DNA from: Gimesia aquarii
Lineage (GTDB): Bacteria; Planctomycetota; Planctomycetia; Planctomycetales; Planctomycetaceae
Direction: 5' to 3'
Assembly (NCBI RefSeq): GCF_007748175.1
Contig: NZ_CP037422.1
Coordinates: forward strand, 124,001-188,000
Length of the DNA stretch: 64,000 nt
Of this stretch, positions 1 through 7,582 are shown piece by piece; within the stretch, counting starts at the first letter, position 1, and the number at the start of each line of letters is the position of its first letter. The notes below the pieces were generated by a model. The model saw only the letters and a program-made list of their open reading frames with translations. It ran no database searches and was not told the origin of the DNA. The translations under genes were made by a program, and so were the position numbers.

Positions 1-1041
1 AGCTTCATCTTGTCCGGTAATCGGGCTGGTAATTCGACCGATGTACTTGCCCATTCCATAGCCTTTATCTTTGATGAAATTACTTTGGCCAAGGTTCATG
101 GTTCCGCCAGCGCCGGCAAATGCCAATGCCCCGAGAAGTGCCATAGTTGACAGACCACTGGATTTGTCAGGCATCTGCCCAATACTCACAGCTCCTTGCA
201 TCATAGATGTAATGGCATACGGTTTAATGAGATAGATACCGAGGATCACTGCGATGATAAAGATTGACCCGACCAGAAAAATCTGTATTTTTTCAACGGT
301 GTTATAAACCACTGGCCCAGTTGTTAAGACAATGCCTACTAAGAGTAAGCCAGCAATTCCCAGAAACGAACTATACTTGGCCTCATATTGCAGGTCGTAT
401 CCTTGATTAATTTTGTTGAACAGTTCATTTGAACGATCTGTGCTCTGATTCTTAGTGAAAACGCTACTTAAGCTATTTCGTTCAGATCCATCCATGGATC
501 CACGCCACTTCAAGGTGTTTGTTTCGGGAGAGTAAGAGGCTTTGACAGGTAAGTCTTGAAGTGAGAATTGAGACGCAGTTGGTTCTACTCGAACACTGGC
601 GATGGTTTCTGGACCAAAAAAAGTCCAACTTAGCATGGTGCCAGCACCGGTTGCCCAACCCGGCCATGCCCACGGAATGATATTTAACAGTAGCATGATC
701 CAGGCCCAGTGTTTGTTCATGCGACAGAAACCGATAATAGCAGTTTCTCCTGTTGCTAAGGTCCAACGCTCAATTTCCATATTCAAAAAAAACTGAGTGA
801 TCACACCCAATAGGCAAGCCCAGAAAAATAAAAATCCAGCTTTGTAAGTTATGTAAGGCCAAAGGACAAATTCACCTGAACCGAGTGAGAGCCCTGCCAA
901 CATAATGCTGGGACCGATCATTTTTTTCCAGGAGATAGCTGGTGGTAGGTCTTTGTACTTCAGAGGAGGTAGCGATTGGTGTGGAATCACCTCATCAGGG
1001 ACTAATTCTTCATTGAGATCAGAGTGGATTTGATCTGCCAT
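1..1041 (-). CDS. Nramp-family divalent metal transporter, 3' end cut by window edge
   Basis: Open frame of 347 codons from an ATG at 1041 running off the left edge with no stop, so the C-terminus is missing. The N-terminus has a soluble segment of about 35 residues, then hydrophobic helices carrying GPSIMLAGLSLGSGEF and the RWTLATGETA segment, both typical of Nramp-like Mn/Fe transporters (proton-coupled metal import across the inner membrane is known for the family). Between helices, at roughly residues 140-225, lies a long polar loop rich in Ser, Asn and Thr that compact Nramp proteins lack. Metal specificity cannot be told because the later helices are outside the window. The next gene upstream on the same strand starts beyond 1178, so it is probably transcribed alone. 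Confidence 0.82.
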   Translation of the reverse strand, partial: MADQIHSDLNEELVPDEVIPHQSLPPLKYKDLPPAISWKKMIGPSIMLAGLSLGSGEFVLWPYITYKAGFLFFWACLLGVITQFFLNMEIERWTLATGETAIIGFCRMNKHWAWIMLLLNIIPWAWPGWATGAGTMLSWTFFGPETIASVRVEPTASQFSLQDLPVKASYSPETNTLKWRGSMDGSERNSLSSVFTKNQSTDRSNELFNKINQGYDLQYEAKYSSFLGIAGLLLVGIVLTTGPVVYNTVEKIQIFLVGSIFIIAVILGIYLIKPYAITSMMQGAVSIGQMPDKSSGLSTMALLGALAFAGAGGTMNLGQSNFIKDKGYGMGKYIGRITSPITGQDEA

Positions 1042-1177
1042 GGAAACCTCTTTTATGAACGGCGAGCTGAATTCAGAATGGTTTCATTCTAAGTCTGGAA
1101 CATTTTATCCGCCACTCAACTTAAGACAGGATTGAGGGGAATAAGAAAATGCATCTTGGTTGATGATAACTCGAAAA

Positions 1178-2248
1178 TTAGTCAGAATGGATTTTCTTAA
1201 TCCAGGAGACTTGTGTGATCAAATGATTTAATGAGGCAAACGAAATATGCGCATTCGTTGCATATTTTGGTGAAGAGTTGGCAGGAAATGTGGCGAGGCT
1301 TGCATCACCTACCAGGAATACATTGAAATCGCGTGAGAGGTTTTCATAGCCGGCAGTGGTTTTACAGAAGCACATATCTGTTGCATATCCTGTTAAGAGG
1401 ACGTGTCGAATGCCCTCTTTTTTCAAAAATTTCTTTAGTGGCTCATATCCCTCTTGGTCAAAGATCAAAACATCATCATCATGAACAGTAATATCGCTTG
1501 TAACGGGAACAGGTACATTCCAGAAACCTTTACCATTAAATCGATCGCCTGCGCTCAGGCCAGAAAATTGTTTGAAATAATCGATCACTGGCTGTTCTTT
1601 GGAAAGTGTCAGGCGATTAGGTAATGGCTCTCCTTGATAAGGTAAGCTCTTTAATTGTTTTGCGAGATCTTTTCGAGCCTGTTCTCGCTCGGTTTTTGTA
1701 GGATTATAGTCAAACGTGCGGTATAATTTTTTTCTGATAGGATCCACTTTACCGATAAGACTATACATAACCAGGGCAACATCTTTTCTGGAACGCTTTA
1801 AAAATGGATCAATGACCTCGCGTGTATGCCGTCCTGCAAGATGATTTTTTTCGGGCGTACAAAAGTCAGCAGCGCCAGCAGGCTCAGGAGTTTTCCAGCC
1901 TTGACCATCATCAATTCCCCAGGGATGGACCATGATCACGGCAGTTTTGTCAGCGCGAATTTTATTAGGAATTTCAATGATGCCTCGTGCATTATATGAA
2001 AATCTCCAGGCCCTTACACTCAAGTCTGCCCCTTCGTCATCAACTAACAATGGTGCCTCAAATCGTCTAAGCTCTTCAATAGGTTGAATAAATTCGGGGT
2101 GATCAGCCAATAATGGAGAGGGAGCTTTCAGTTTTTTTAATGTATTATGATAAACGCGTATTTCTTCACCAGCATTAGTGAGTTGTGAATTTAAAATTAA
2201 AGAGAATGTAAAGAACAAGCCAAAAAGTAAATCACGTGAACCAAACAT
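1178..2248 (-). CDS. secreted cysteine hydrolase of the isochorismatase superfamily
   Basis: 356 residues. The ATG at 2248 has an AGGAG ribosome site ten bases upstream. Residues 1-26 are a typical signal peptide ending at LTNAGEE, so the enzyme is probably exported. The body fits the isochorismatase-like fold: TAVIMVHPWG holds the early acidic/aromatic strand region in altered form (the usual D is replaced by H/P), DDVLIFDQEGY corresponds to the Lys/Asp-proximal region, and TGYATDMCFCKTTAGYE carries the presumed nucleophile Cys. It is longer than the usual 180-220 residues because of an N-terminal extension of about 90 residues and an insert near residues 150-230. The substrate is unknown. 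It lies just downstream of the polysaccharide deacetylase on the same strand and may be co-transcribed. Confidence 0.75.
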   Translation of the reverse strand: MFGSRDLLFGLFFTFSLILNSQLTNAGEEIRVYHNTLKKLKAPSPLLADHPEFIQPIEELRRFEAPLLVDDEGADLSVRAWRFSYNARGIIEIPNKIRADKTAVIMVHPWGIDDGQGWKTPEPAGAADFCTPEKNHLAGRHTREVIDPFLKRSRKDVALVMYSLIGKVDPIRKKLYRTFDYNPTKTEREQARKDLAKQLKSLPYQGEPLPNRLTLSKEQPVIDYFKQFSGLSAGDRFNGKGFWNVPVPVTSDITVHDDDVLIFDQEGYEPLKKFLKKEGIRHVLLTGYATDMCFCKTTAGYENLSRDFNVFLVGDASLATFPANSSPKYATNAHISFASLNHLITQVSWIKKIHSD

Positions 2249-2307
2249 CTTTACTGTAGCTCCTTTGATCTCTAAAAAATTGTGATATGGGTGGATTAGT
2301 TCTGATT

Positions 2308-3312
2308 CTAAGGAACGCGTTTTGCAATGTCGCTCAAGCCCACAATTTCAGCTTTGTCATTTTCTTGGTTAACAAGATTACAAATCAATTTGATAGTTTC
2401 AAATTTTGGATCTTCGACATACATAATGGATGGATGACACAGAAAATCAAATACACCCCCTTGTTTTATTGCTTGTTGCACGCATAGCTCAACAGATTTG
2501 AGAAAGTATTTTAATTTCCAGTATCCAGATCGAAAGGCCCCTACATCACTAATGGGACTCATTGGAATTTCAATCAGGCCAGTTGGATAGACGTAAGGTT
2601 GTGCTTCTTGTTGTGCGAGTAAGATCGATTGATAAATTTCCTCTGTGGGCTTTTCCTTAGGTTGGCTGTATTTATGTTTTGGGTATTTCGAGCTGACCCA
2701 TTTAAACCCCTCCGCAAGCAACATTTTTTGCAAATCTGCTCGATTGTTAAGTGCATTACTGGAGCCACCAGGCGTTCTGAATCCATCAGGCACGATTCCT
2801 AATCGTTGTTTCATTGCTTCCGTGGTCAATCGAATATTTTGACGAATGACTTGTTCTGCCGATTTCCCACCGAGTAACCAGGGAGAACGTTGAAAACGAA
2901 ATTGTGTTTTTTGAGGTTCAGTAGCCCATACATTGACATGGTCATAAGTATGATTTCCGATGGGATGGCCCATTTCTGAGATACTTTTAAGCCAGGTAAT
3001 ATCTTTTTGTTCTAGGACACGACCCACACAAAAAAAATGAATCAATCCACCTGATTGTTTCGCAATCTCAGCTGCTTTCAATGAATAGTCTTTGGTTTCT
3101 TTGTTTAGGTTACCTTTTTGAAAATCCCATTCGAATATATCCCTCTGCGGATATTGGCGGCTCATTTCTAGATCGAAGGTAATCGCAATTTGTGCTTTTT
3201 TTGGAGCGTGAGTTTCTGCAGATTGTGCGAATACTGTTTGTATTCCAAAGGCCGAGCCTGTTAGTGCAGTCAGGAATGACCGGCGAGAAATTACAGCGTT
3301 TGAGTCTGACAT
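2308..3312 (-). CDS. Tat-exported polysaccharide deacetylase (NodB domain)
   Basis: The frame is open upstream to 3429, but the ATG at 3312 is preferred because it places a clean Tat-type signal, SRRSFLTALTGSAFG, at residues 9-23; the longer version would bury it. The mature part fits the NodB fold of carbohydrate esterase family 4: ITFDLEMS is the first motif (the second Asp of the usual TFDD is replaced by Leu-Glu), GHPIGNHTYDH has the H-x3-H metal ligands, and DGFRTPGGSS is motif 3. Known members remove N- or O-acetyl groups from chitin-like or peptidoglycan sugars with a divalent metal. The altered first motif leaves activity uncertain. 59 bases separate it from the downstream hydrolase on the same strand. 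Confidence 0.8.
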   Translation of the reverse strand: MSDSNAVISRRSFLTALTGSAFGIQTVFAQSAETHAPKKAQIAITFDLEMSRQYPQRDIFEWDFQKGNLNKETKDYSLKAAEIAKQSGGLIHFFCVGRVLEQKDITWLKSISEMGHPIGNHTYDHVNVWATEPQKTQFRFQRSPWLLGGKSAEQVIRQNIRLTTEAMKQRLGIVPDGFRTPGGSSNALNNRADLQKMLLAEGFKWVSSKYPKHKYSQPKEKPTEEIYQSILLAQQEAQPYVYPTGLIEIPMSPISDVGAFRSGYWKLKYFLKSVELCVQQAIKQGGVFDFLCHPSIMYVEDPKFETIKLICNLVNQENDKAEIVGLSDIAKRVP

Positions 3313-3806
3313 CAGCGTTTTTCCAATGCTATCAGTGATTTCAGCCGAGCAAAAAAACAGTTCTGGTGGCTTTTTTAAGCTTATTATATAAAAATCTATC
3401 GATGTTTCATCTAGTATCACTCGAGGCAATCATCAAATTAAAGGCTGGATTAGTATTGCACTGCAAATAAAGGGTTTTTGACAGAAGTTGGAATGGATAA
3501 ATTCCAGAAAAAACAAAAATGTATATTGATTTGTTCACTGCATGGTGTTAAGATAATTTCTGTTGTTTTGGGGTGGTTTTGCCACAATTCCACATCTGCC
3601 AGGAGGCAGCCGCGTAGTGACCGCTGTAGGTGTCACTGAACTTTTTCTCGCGTTGTTTCTTTCCAAATCTAAATAAACATCGGACATCTTTGCATCCGAT
3701 TTAATCAGTCTGAAGTTATTTTCCTGATGATGAATTGCGCACAGTGTGCGCGCTTTATAGAGATTTGAAAAACGGTGCTTGAAAAATTCTGGTAAGGTTT
3801 GGTCTC
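3313..3806. other. intergenic region ahead of the phage-like block
   Basis: No credible gene seen. It separates the minus-strand deacetylase from the plus-strand phage-like block, so it must hold promoters for both. Short inverted repeats are visible: CTGCC/GGCAG near 3596, AGTGAC/GTCACT near 3615-3640, ATCGGA/TCCGAT near 3678-3699, and a perfect one at 3737-3751. No tRNA or clear integration-site repeat was recognised. Confidence 0.5.
3737..3751. promoter_or_regulatory. perfect inverted repeat, operator-like
   Basis: GCGCAC-AGT-GTGCGC, a perfect 6-bp repeat with a 3-bp centre, 55 bases upstream of the first gene of the phage-like block. The size and position fit a repressor or activator site. 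The protein is unknown, and a GC-rich palindrome in AT-rich DNA is the only evidence. Confidence 0.35.
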
Positions 3807-4061
3807 ATGACGGAATCAAACGAATACATTGAGTCAGATAAATTTGCATTTGATCTTGTTGCAAATATTGTAAGTTCTCCGGGTGCTTTTCCTCAGACAG
3901 GAAAATACAGTAGTAAAATTTGGGCGCAGCTGTTTGGAATGACAGAAAAAAATTTTAAGGAACTTTTAAAAGAATCTGGCATCCCTTATTTTAAATTTGG
4001 AAGTAATGTCATTGTTGATGCACAAGATTTTTGGAAAAATCAGGGGCAGAAGGAATCATGA
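3807..4061 (+). CDS. small hypothetical protein, possible HTH-type DNA-binding protein
   Basis: 84 residues from ATG. Not recognised with certainty. Residues 32-76 read SSKIWAQLFGMTEKNFKELLKE followed by GIPYFKFGSNVIVDAQDFW (the two segments adjoin). This resembles the winged-helix layout of excisionase/MerR-like small DNA-binding proteins: a helix-turn-helix choosing the site, then a wing ending in a D-F-W segment. It is the first gene of the phage-like block and sits 55 bases behind a perfect palindrome, so a regulatory role is plausible. It lacks the length of a repressor with an oligomerisation domain. Confidence 0.5.
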   Translation: MTESNEYIESDKFAFDLVANIVSSPGAFPQTGKYSSKIWAQLFGMTEKNFKELLKESGIPYFKFGSNVIVDAQDFWKNQGQKES

Positions 4062-4141
4062 ACGAGCTCAGATCGTTTGATGGATCGGGACAGATGGTAA
4101 ATAGAATATCTTGTGGATTTGATTTACGCTTAGAAAAATGA
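4058..4141 (+). CDS. possible 27-residue peptide overlapping the preceding gene
   Basis: ATG at 4058 overlaps the TGA of the preceding gene (ATGA), giving a 27-codon frame MNELRSFDGSGQMVNRISCG and seven more residues, ending at TGA 4139-4141. The stop-start overlap is the only reason to list it. It may be the remnant of a longer gene lost by deletion. No homologue recognised. Confidence 0.2.
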   Translation: MNELRSFDGSGQMVNRISCGFDLRLEK

Positions 4142-4247
4142 ACATGATTACTCAGTTGTCGAAAAGGCTATTAAAGATAAGAAATACTAAAAAATTTCTG
4201 ATCTTAGCTCACTTTCTATTATGCCCCAAGCTAGAATTATTGGAGAC

Positions 4248-4284
4248 CTTTAGTGATGATTAATTATCACTAAAGTACTTTTTT
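4248..4284 (+). terminator. rho-independent terminator
   Basis: Perfect 10-bp stem CTTTAGTGAT (4248-4257) with ATCACTAAAG (4266-4275), 8-base loop, followed by TACTTTTTT. It ends the first transcript of the phage-like block and lies 32 bases before the next ATG. Confidence 0.65.
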
Positions 4285-4315
4285 CTCTTGGTAGAAATTA
4301 TATGATTTAGAAGCT

Positions 4316-4654
4316 ATGGCAAGGTGCGATCAAGGTTATCTCTGCGTTGTGTGTGGTCGAGAGGTCGAGAAGATCGAGGACAGCGCACTCTATCTGCGTT
4401 ATATTATTGGAGAAGTAGACGAAGATGAATTAAACTCGCAACCCGAGCATCATATTCGATGCAATCCTATTTTAGCTCAATTCATTATCGATGATCACTT
4501 TGAACCGGTTTTTGTAGAGGGACCATTTGATAAACGTGAACTCGATTCGTCTGAGGCTTTGCTAAGAGAGAAGTTAATCACTGATGGCTGGAGAAGACTA
4601 TGCGAGGTAAAAAGCAAAAATATCACAATCAGTGAATTTCCATTAAAAGAATAA
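4316..4654 (+). CDS. small hypothetical protein with N-terminal Cys pair
   Basis: 112 residues from ATG. Not recognised. CDQGYLCVVCGREVEKI places three Cys in the first 16 residues, with one more Cys near residue 49 (HHIRCNPI); these could bind zinc. Residues 45-110 are acidic and lack any enzyme motif. The gene is bracketed by two strong hairpin terminators (4248-4284 and 4733-4772), so it is apparently expressed as a single-gene unit inside the phage-like block, which suggests a cargo or regulatory role rather than a structural one. Confidence 0.6.
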   Translation: MARCDQGYLCVVCGREVEKIEDSALYLRYIIGEVDEDELNSQPEHHIRCNPILAQFIIDDHFEPVFVEGPFDKRELDSSEALLREKLITDGWRRLCEVKSKNITISEFPLKE

Positions 4655-4732
4655 TGAATCCTACGATGATTAGTAGATAAGTCGATTCCTGTCGCCGACT
4701 GTCTTTGAGACTAAGTTTATTTGGTTCTATTT

Positions 4733-4772
4733 AAGCACCTGTCGTTCTGTGCAACGACAGGTGCTTTTTTTT
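4733..4772 (+). terminator. strong rho-independent terminator
   Basis: Perfect 14-bp stem AAGCACCTGTCGTT (4733-4746) with its complement at 4753-4766, 6-base loop CTGTGC, then eight T. Ends the 4316-4654 transcript. It makes any start for the next gene before 4772 unlikely. Confidence 0.9.
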
Positions 4773-4860
4773 GCAAAATAGCGTTGTGCGACTCATGCCA
4801 TTAACGAGTATTAGTGATCACAAATGTTGCTTCCTACTTCTGCTGATTACCGAGATCATA

Positions 4861-5106
4861 ATGCCTCAAACAATACGTAAAGGGATTTTTATTCCAGCAT
4901 GGGTGATTGCATGTGTTTTTTCTCCCATTATTGCTGGAGGTGTTGGAGCTGTTACGTGGACTGCCAAAACATTGATCGAACATAGTCAGCGACTAATAGA
5001 AATTGATGAAAAGCTCGATTCCAATAAAGAGTTACTCATTGAAATGGTGAATTCACATGAGAGGCGGATCAGTCGATTAGAAGACAAGGCTTTCGGAGAA
5101 AATTGA
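4861..5106 (+). CDS. one-TM protein with coiled coil, holin-like
   Basis: 81 residues from ATG 4861. Earlier in-frame starts (a TTG at 4771) fall inside the terminator and are rejected. Residues 8-32 (GIFIPAWVIACVFSPIIAGG onward) form one hydrophobic segment, and residues 40-80 are a charged helix likely to form a coiled coil. Phage genomes often encode such small proteins beside lytic enzymes as holins or spanins, and this one overlaps the PLA2-like gene by one base (TGATG). Assignment as a holin rests on size, topology and position only. Confidence 0.55.
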   Translation: MPQTIRKGIFIPAWVIACVFSPIIAGGVGAVTWTAKTLIEHSQRLIEIDEKLDSNKELLIEMVNSHERRISRLEDKAFGEN

Positions 5107-5480
5107 TGATTGAAATCACGACTGACGATCTGCCAGCCAAGCTTGTCCAACTAATGGAAGGCCCCACACCTCCCGATTATTTTGTTTCGAATGGTTGTAG
5201 TTTCTCTCCGGATCGGTGGGGAGGTGTTGACATCAGGGCAGCCTGCCACTGGCATGATTATGCCTATCAAATAGGTGGTTGCAAGCAGGACCGCCAAATA
5301 GCTGATTCGTCATTTTATCGAAATCTCAGACGCTGCGACTTAGGAAAGTTCATGGCGAATATTTATTACCGCCGTGTGCGGTTGTTTGGAGTTGCTGCTT
5401 TTAACTGGGCTGAAGGGAAAGTCCCTTTGAATCCCTGGCATTACTGTTTACTGTTTTTTGAAAGGTACATTCAATGGTGA
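5106..5480 (+). CDS. phospholipase A2-like phage protein
   Basis: 124 residues. ATG at 5106 overlaps the stop of the preceding gene. NGCSFSPDRWGGVD leads to AACHWHDYAYQIGGC at residues 45-59, where H50-D51 match the His-Asp catalytic dyad of the PLA2 fold (CxxHDxxY). DRQIADSSFYRNL continues the family pattern seen in small phage-encoded PLA2-like proteins. If active it would cleave phospholipids at the sn-2 position with calcium; a role in membrane lysis or particle entry is inference. No signal peptide is seen, so release would need a holin or lysis. It overlaps the next gene by seven bases. Confidence 0.65.
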   Translation: MIEITTDDLPAKLVQLMEGPTPPDYFVSNGCSFSPDRWGGVDIRAACHWHDYAYQIGGCKQDRQIADSSFYRNLRRCDLGKFMANIYYRRVRLFGVAAFNWAEGKVPLNPWHYCLLFFERYIQW

Positions 5481-6316
5481 GGATAATCACTATTATCGTT
5501 GTGCTGATATTGGCCACTGTTGTGCAGGCTCAGGCATTGGTTCTCCGAACGGTGGGAAAGCGATGTACTGCTTATGGTTGCCACCAAATCATTGGTACGG
5601 GAGCTTGTGCCTACATCGGAAACATTGATGGCAGGTCGATTTATTTGACAGCTGCTCATAACCTGGAAGGGAACCCGGCAGTGTTTGTTGGCTATGCAGG
5701 CAGGTGGTGGCAAGCCAAAGTCATCCATAAGCGATATCAAAAAAATATCGATTATGCTGTGATCGAAACACAGAAAATATCAGCCAATAGATGTTTTAAA
5801 ATAGCAGAGCATCAACCCGACAATGGTGTTGATGCAGTGGCTTATGGCTATGCAAATGGTATCTATAACATGAAGACCATCAGAGCAAAAATTCGAGTGA
5901 ACAGAAATGGGAGATTCTTTTCGAAGCTCGTTGCCAAGGGCGATTCAGGTGGACCAATTGTCGTGAATGATCGCATTGTGGGAATAATTAAAGGTCACGA
6001 TTACAAGAACACACTCTATACAGAATCTGACCTGATTAGAGTTGAGTTATTCAGAATTTATGGAAGGTTGCCCGCATGTGGGGGATCAGTGATTATTGCG
6101 GAAAACCCACCAAAGCCTGATACTCCCGTTCCAAAATATGATGAAGAAATCGCCATACTGGAGGGGGAAATTTCAAAATTACGAGAGCAGTTAGATCAGC
6201 TTTCAAAAACAAAAATACCAGTTCAAATCATAGGTTCAAACAATAAGGTCTTAAGCGAGCAAAAATACCTGCTTGGCGACCCTATTAAACTACGTTTTAA
6301 AGCCGTTAAAAAGTGA
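5474..6316 (+). CDS. secreted trypsin-like serine protease with coiled-coil tail
   Basis: 280 residues. Residues 1-20 are a signal peptide (IITIIVVLILATVVQAQA). The catalytic triad is visible: H62 in YLTAAHNLE, D93 in NIDYAVIE, S158 in KGDSGGPIV. This is the chymotrypsin-fold arrangement of S1-family proteases. After the protease domain, residues about 205-255 hold a Pro-rich linker and a heptad-like helix (EEIAILEGEISKLREQLDQL), probably for oligomerisation. It overlaps the PLA2-like gene by seven bases and precedes small structural-looking genes, so it belongs to the phage-like block. An exported protease is unusual in that setting; it may help cross the envelope or process surface proteins. 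Confidence 0.75.
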   Translation: MVRIITIIVVLILATVVQAQALVLRTVGKRCTAYGCHQIIGTGACAYIGNIDGRSIYLTAAHNLEGNPAVFVGYAGRWWQAKVIHKRYQKNIDYAVIETQKISANRCFKIAEHQPDNGVDAVAYGYANGIYNMKTIRAKIRVNRNGRFFSKLVAKGDSGGPIVVNDRIVGIIKGHDYKNTLYTESDLIRVELFRIYGRLPACGGSVIIAENPPKPDTPVPKYDEEIAILEGEISKLREQLDQLSKTKIPVQIIGSNNKVLSEQKYLLGDPIKLRFKAVKK

Positions 6317-6325
6317 GGCCTCATA

Positions 6326-6598
6326 ATGCCAGGCGGCGAGATTTTAGATGTTGAAATCCCTATTGAGGATGAAGGAGAAAAGGAGATGGCTGCTGTGGAT
6401 TTATCGGAAAACGTTGCGAATCACATGTTGACGCAACTCATGCAAACCGGGACGGTGGCACAGAATAACTTTGTGACCGTTCAAAAAATTGTTGATTATG
6501 ACTATTTGGAAAACAAGCGAATGGTAACCCTTGATGAAGCGGTTGGTATTCGTGAGGTTCAATCCAAAGTCAATCCAGGTGGGCCGGCTGCTGCCTAA
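6326..6598 (+). CDS. small hypothetical protein of the phage-like block
   Basis: 90 residues from ATG 6326, with a GAGG ribosome site eight bases upstream. Not recognised. Mostly acidic at the start, then a predicted helical stretch (NVANHMLTQLMQTGTVAQNN) and a short Pro/Gly/Ala tail. No TM segment or signal. The stop TAA shares its last A with the ATG of the next gene (TAATG), indicating translational coupling. An internal ATG at residue 22 is a possible later start. Confidence 0.6.
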   Translation: MPGGEILDVEIPIEDEGEKEMAAVDLSENVANHMLTQLMQTGTVAQNNFVTVQKIVDYDYLENKRMVTLDEAVGIREVQSKVNPGGPAAA

Positions 6599-6846
6599 TG
6601 GACGATCCTCTGGAAGAATTAATCAGGCAAAACAATGAGTTTCATAACTGCTTGATTGAACAGAACAACGAGTTAGACCGAGCGTTTCAAAACGGAACGT
6701 TCGGTCAACTTGTACAATTATGGAGCGAAAAAAATGACGGAGGAGACCCAACCGAAGACGTGGCAGGAGAAGATAGCGAAACATTTTTGGTCAATCAAAG
6801 CAGGGGAGAGAGCGGAGAATTTGCGGCAAGCGAGCCGCCGATTTAA
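6598..6846 (+). CDS. small hypothetical protein, coupled and overlapping
   Basis: 82 residues. ATG is formed by the TAATG junction with the upstream gene. The first 40 residues are a charged Gln/Asn/Glu-rich helix (EELIRQNNEFHNCLIEQNNE); the rest is acidic and low in complexity. The last 113 bases overlap the next gene in another frame, which has its own ribosome site inside this gene. The N-terminal half looks like real coding sequence, while the C-terminal half may be forced by the overlap. Function unknown. Confidence 0.45.
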   Translation: MDDPLEELIRQNNEFHNCLIEQNNELDRAFQNGTFGQLVQLWSEKNDGGDPTEDVAGEDSETFLVNQSRGESGEFAASEPPI

Positions 6847-7162
6847 CAATGTCGAATCGTTGGTGATGTCCACACGAGAAAAACTACTTGGGAAAGAGAT
6901 CACAGACAATAATCGCCCAGAGGGTGAGGATATGCATATCGGAGACGACAATAGTGTAATTCATCAGTATCTGTCAGCAGAGAAGAAAGGAACTGCAGGT
7001 ACAATCGCCAAGCTAACATTGGGTGCGGGAATGCTCGCTATGGGTGCAGGTGTGCCGATTGGTGGTTGGTTGATTGCAGACGCTTTGAAAAACAATTCAG
7101 TTAAAGAGGTCGTAATACCCATTGATAGCGATACTTTATTTGATTTAGAGCTGGTGAAGTAA
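6734..7162 (+). CDS. hypothetical membrane protein of the phage-like block
   Basis: 142 residues from ATG 6734, chosen because GGAG lies eight bases upstream; an in-frame TTG at 6710 is a weaker start. Residues 1-80 are charged and helical, and residues about 88-117 are Gly/Ala-rich and hydrophobic (LTLGAGMLAMGAGVPIGGWL), fitting one or two tight membrane segments. The tail is short and polar. No family recognised. Starts inside the preceding gene by 113 bases. Confidence 0.55.
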   Translation: MTEETQPKTWQEKIAKHFWSIKAGERAENLRQASRRFNNVESLVMSTREKLLGKEITDNNRPEGEDMHIGDDNSVIHQYLSAEKKGTAGTIAKLTLGAGMLAMGAGVPIGGWLIADALKNNSVKEVVIPIDSDTLFDLELVK

Positions 7163-7293
7163 GAATATAAATTGTTGTTCTGTTTGAGCACCCATGCTTA
7201 AATGCACCTCATGACAGCGCTGGACTTTCCTTTAGAATGAGCATTGAACTTCGTTTAAGACCTATGTATCCCTACTTGAAAAGGACTGTGACA

Positions 7294-7554
7294 ATGCCTC
7301 ATTTTATTGTTTATCTTGCTCGTGAAAAAAATCAACGTCCTGTAAAACGTCTTGATTGTGAAGCGCAAACACATGTATTGGCAGCAAAATTGATTGAAGC
7401 CGAATATCCCGATTTAGTTGTCAATTCAGTATTGGTAAAGCATGAACCGATTTCGTCCTGTGCCCGATGCGGAGCACCCATTTTTAAGGGTGATTATCAC
7501 AAAGATCAGATACGTCAACGCTATGGAGCCAATCGCTGTTTGGACTGTATGTAA
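7294..7554 (+). CDS. small hypothetical protein with C-terminal zinc ribbon
   Basis: 86 residues from ATG 7294, preferred over the ATG at 7237 because AAGGA sits nine bases upstream. The N-terminal part (MPHFIVYLAREKNQRPVKRL) and the following helix look like a small alpha/beta unit. The C-terminus has CARCGAPIF and CLDC, two CxxC pairs that can bind one zinc. Function unknown. It directly precedes the ParB-like gene on the same strand. Confidence 0.6.
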   Translation: MPHFIVYLAREKNQRPVKRLDCEAQTHVLAAKLIEAEYPDLVVNSVLVKHEPISSCARCGAPIFKGDYHKDQIRQRYGANRCLDCM

Positions 7555-7582
7555 TAGAATTTAAAACGAGTGATTATGTAAA

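Noticed and set aside
4771..4860. Upstream TTG start of the holin-like gene
   Set aside because: Would begin inside the T-run of the terminator at 4733-4772; ATG 4861 gives a sensible membrane protein.
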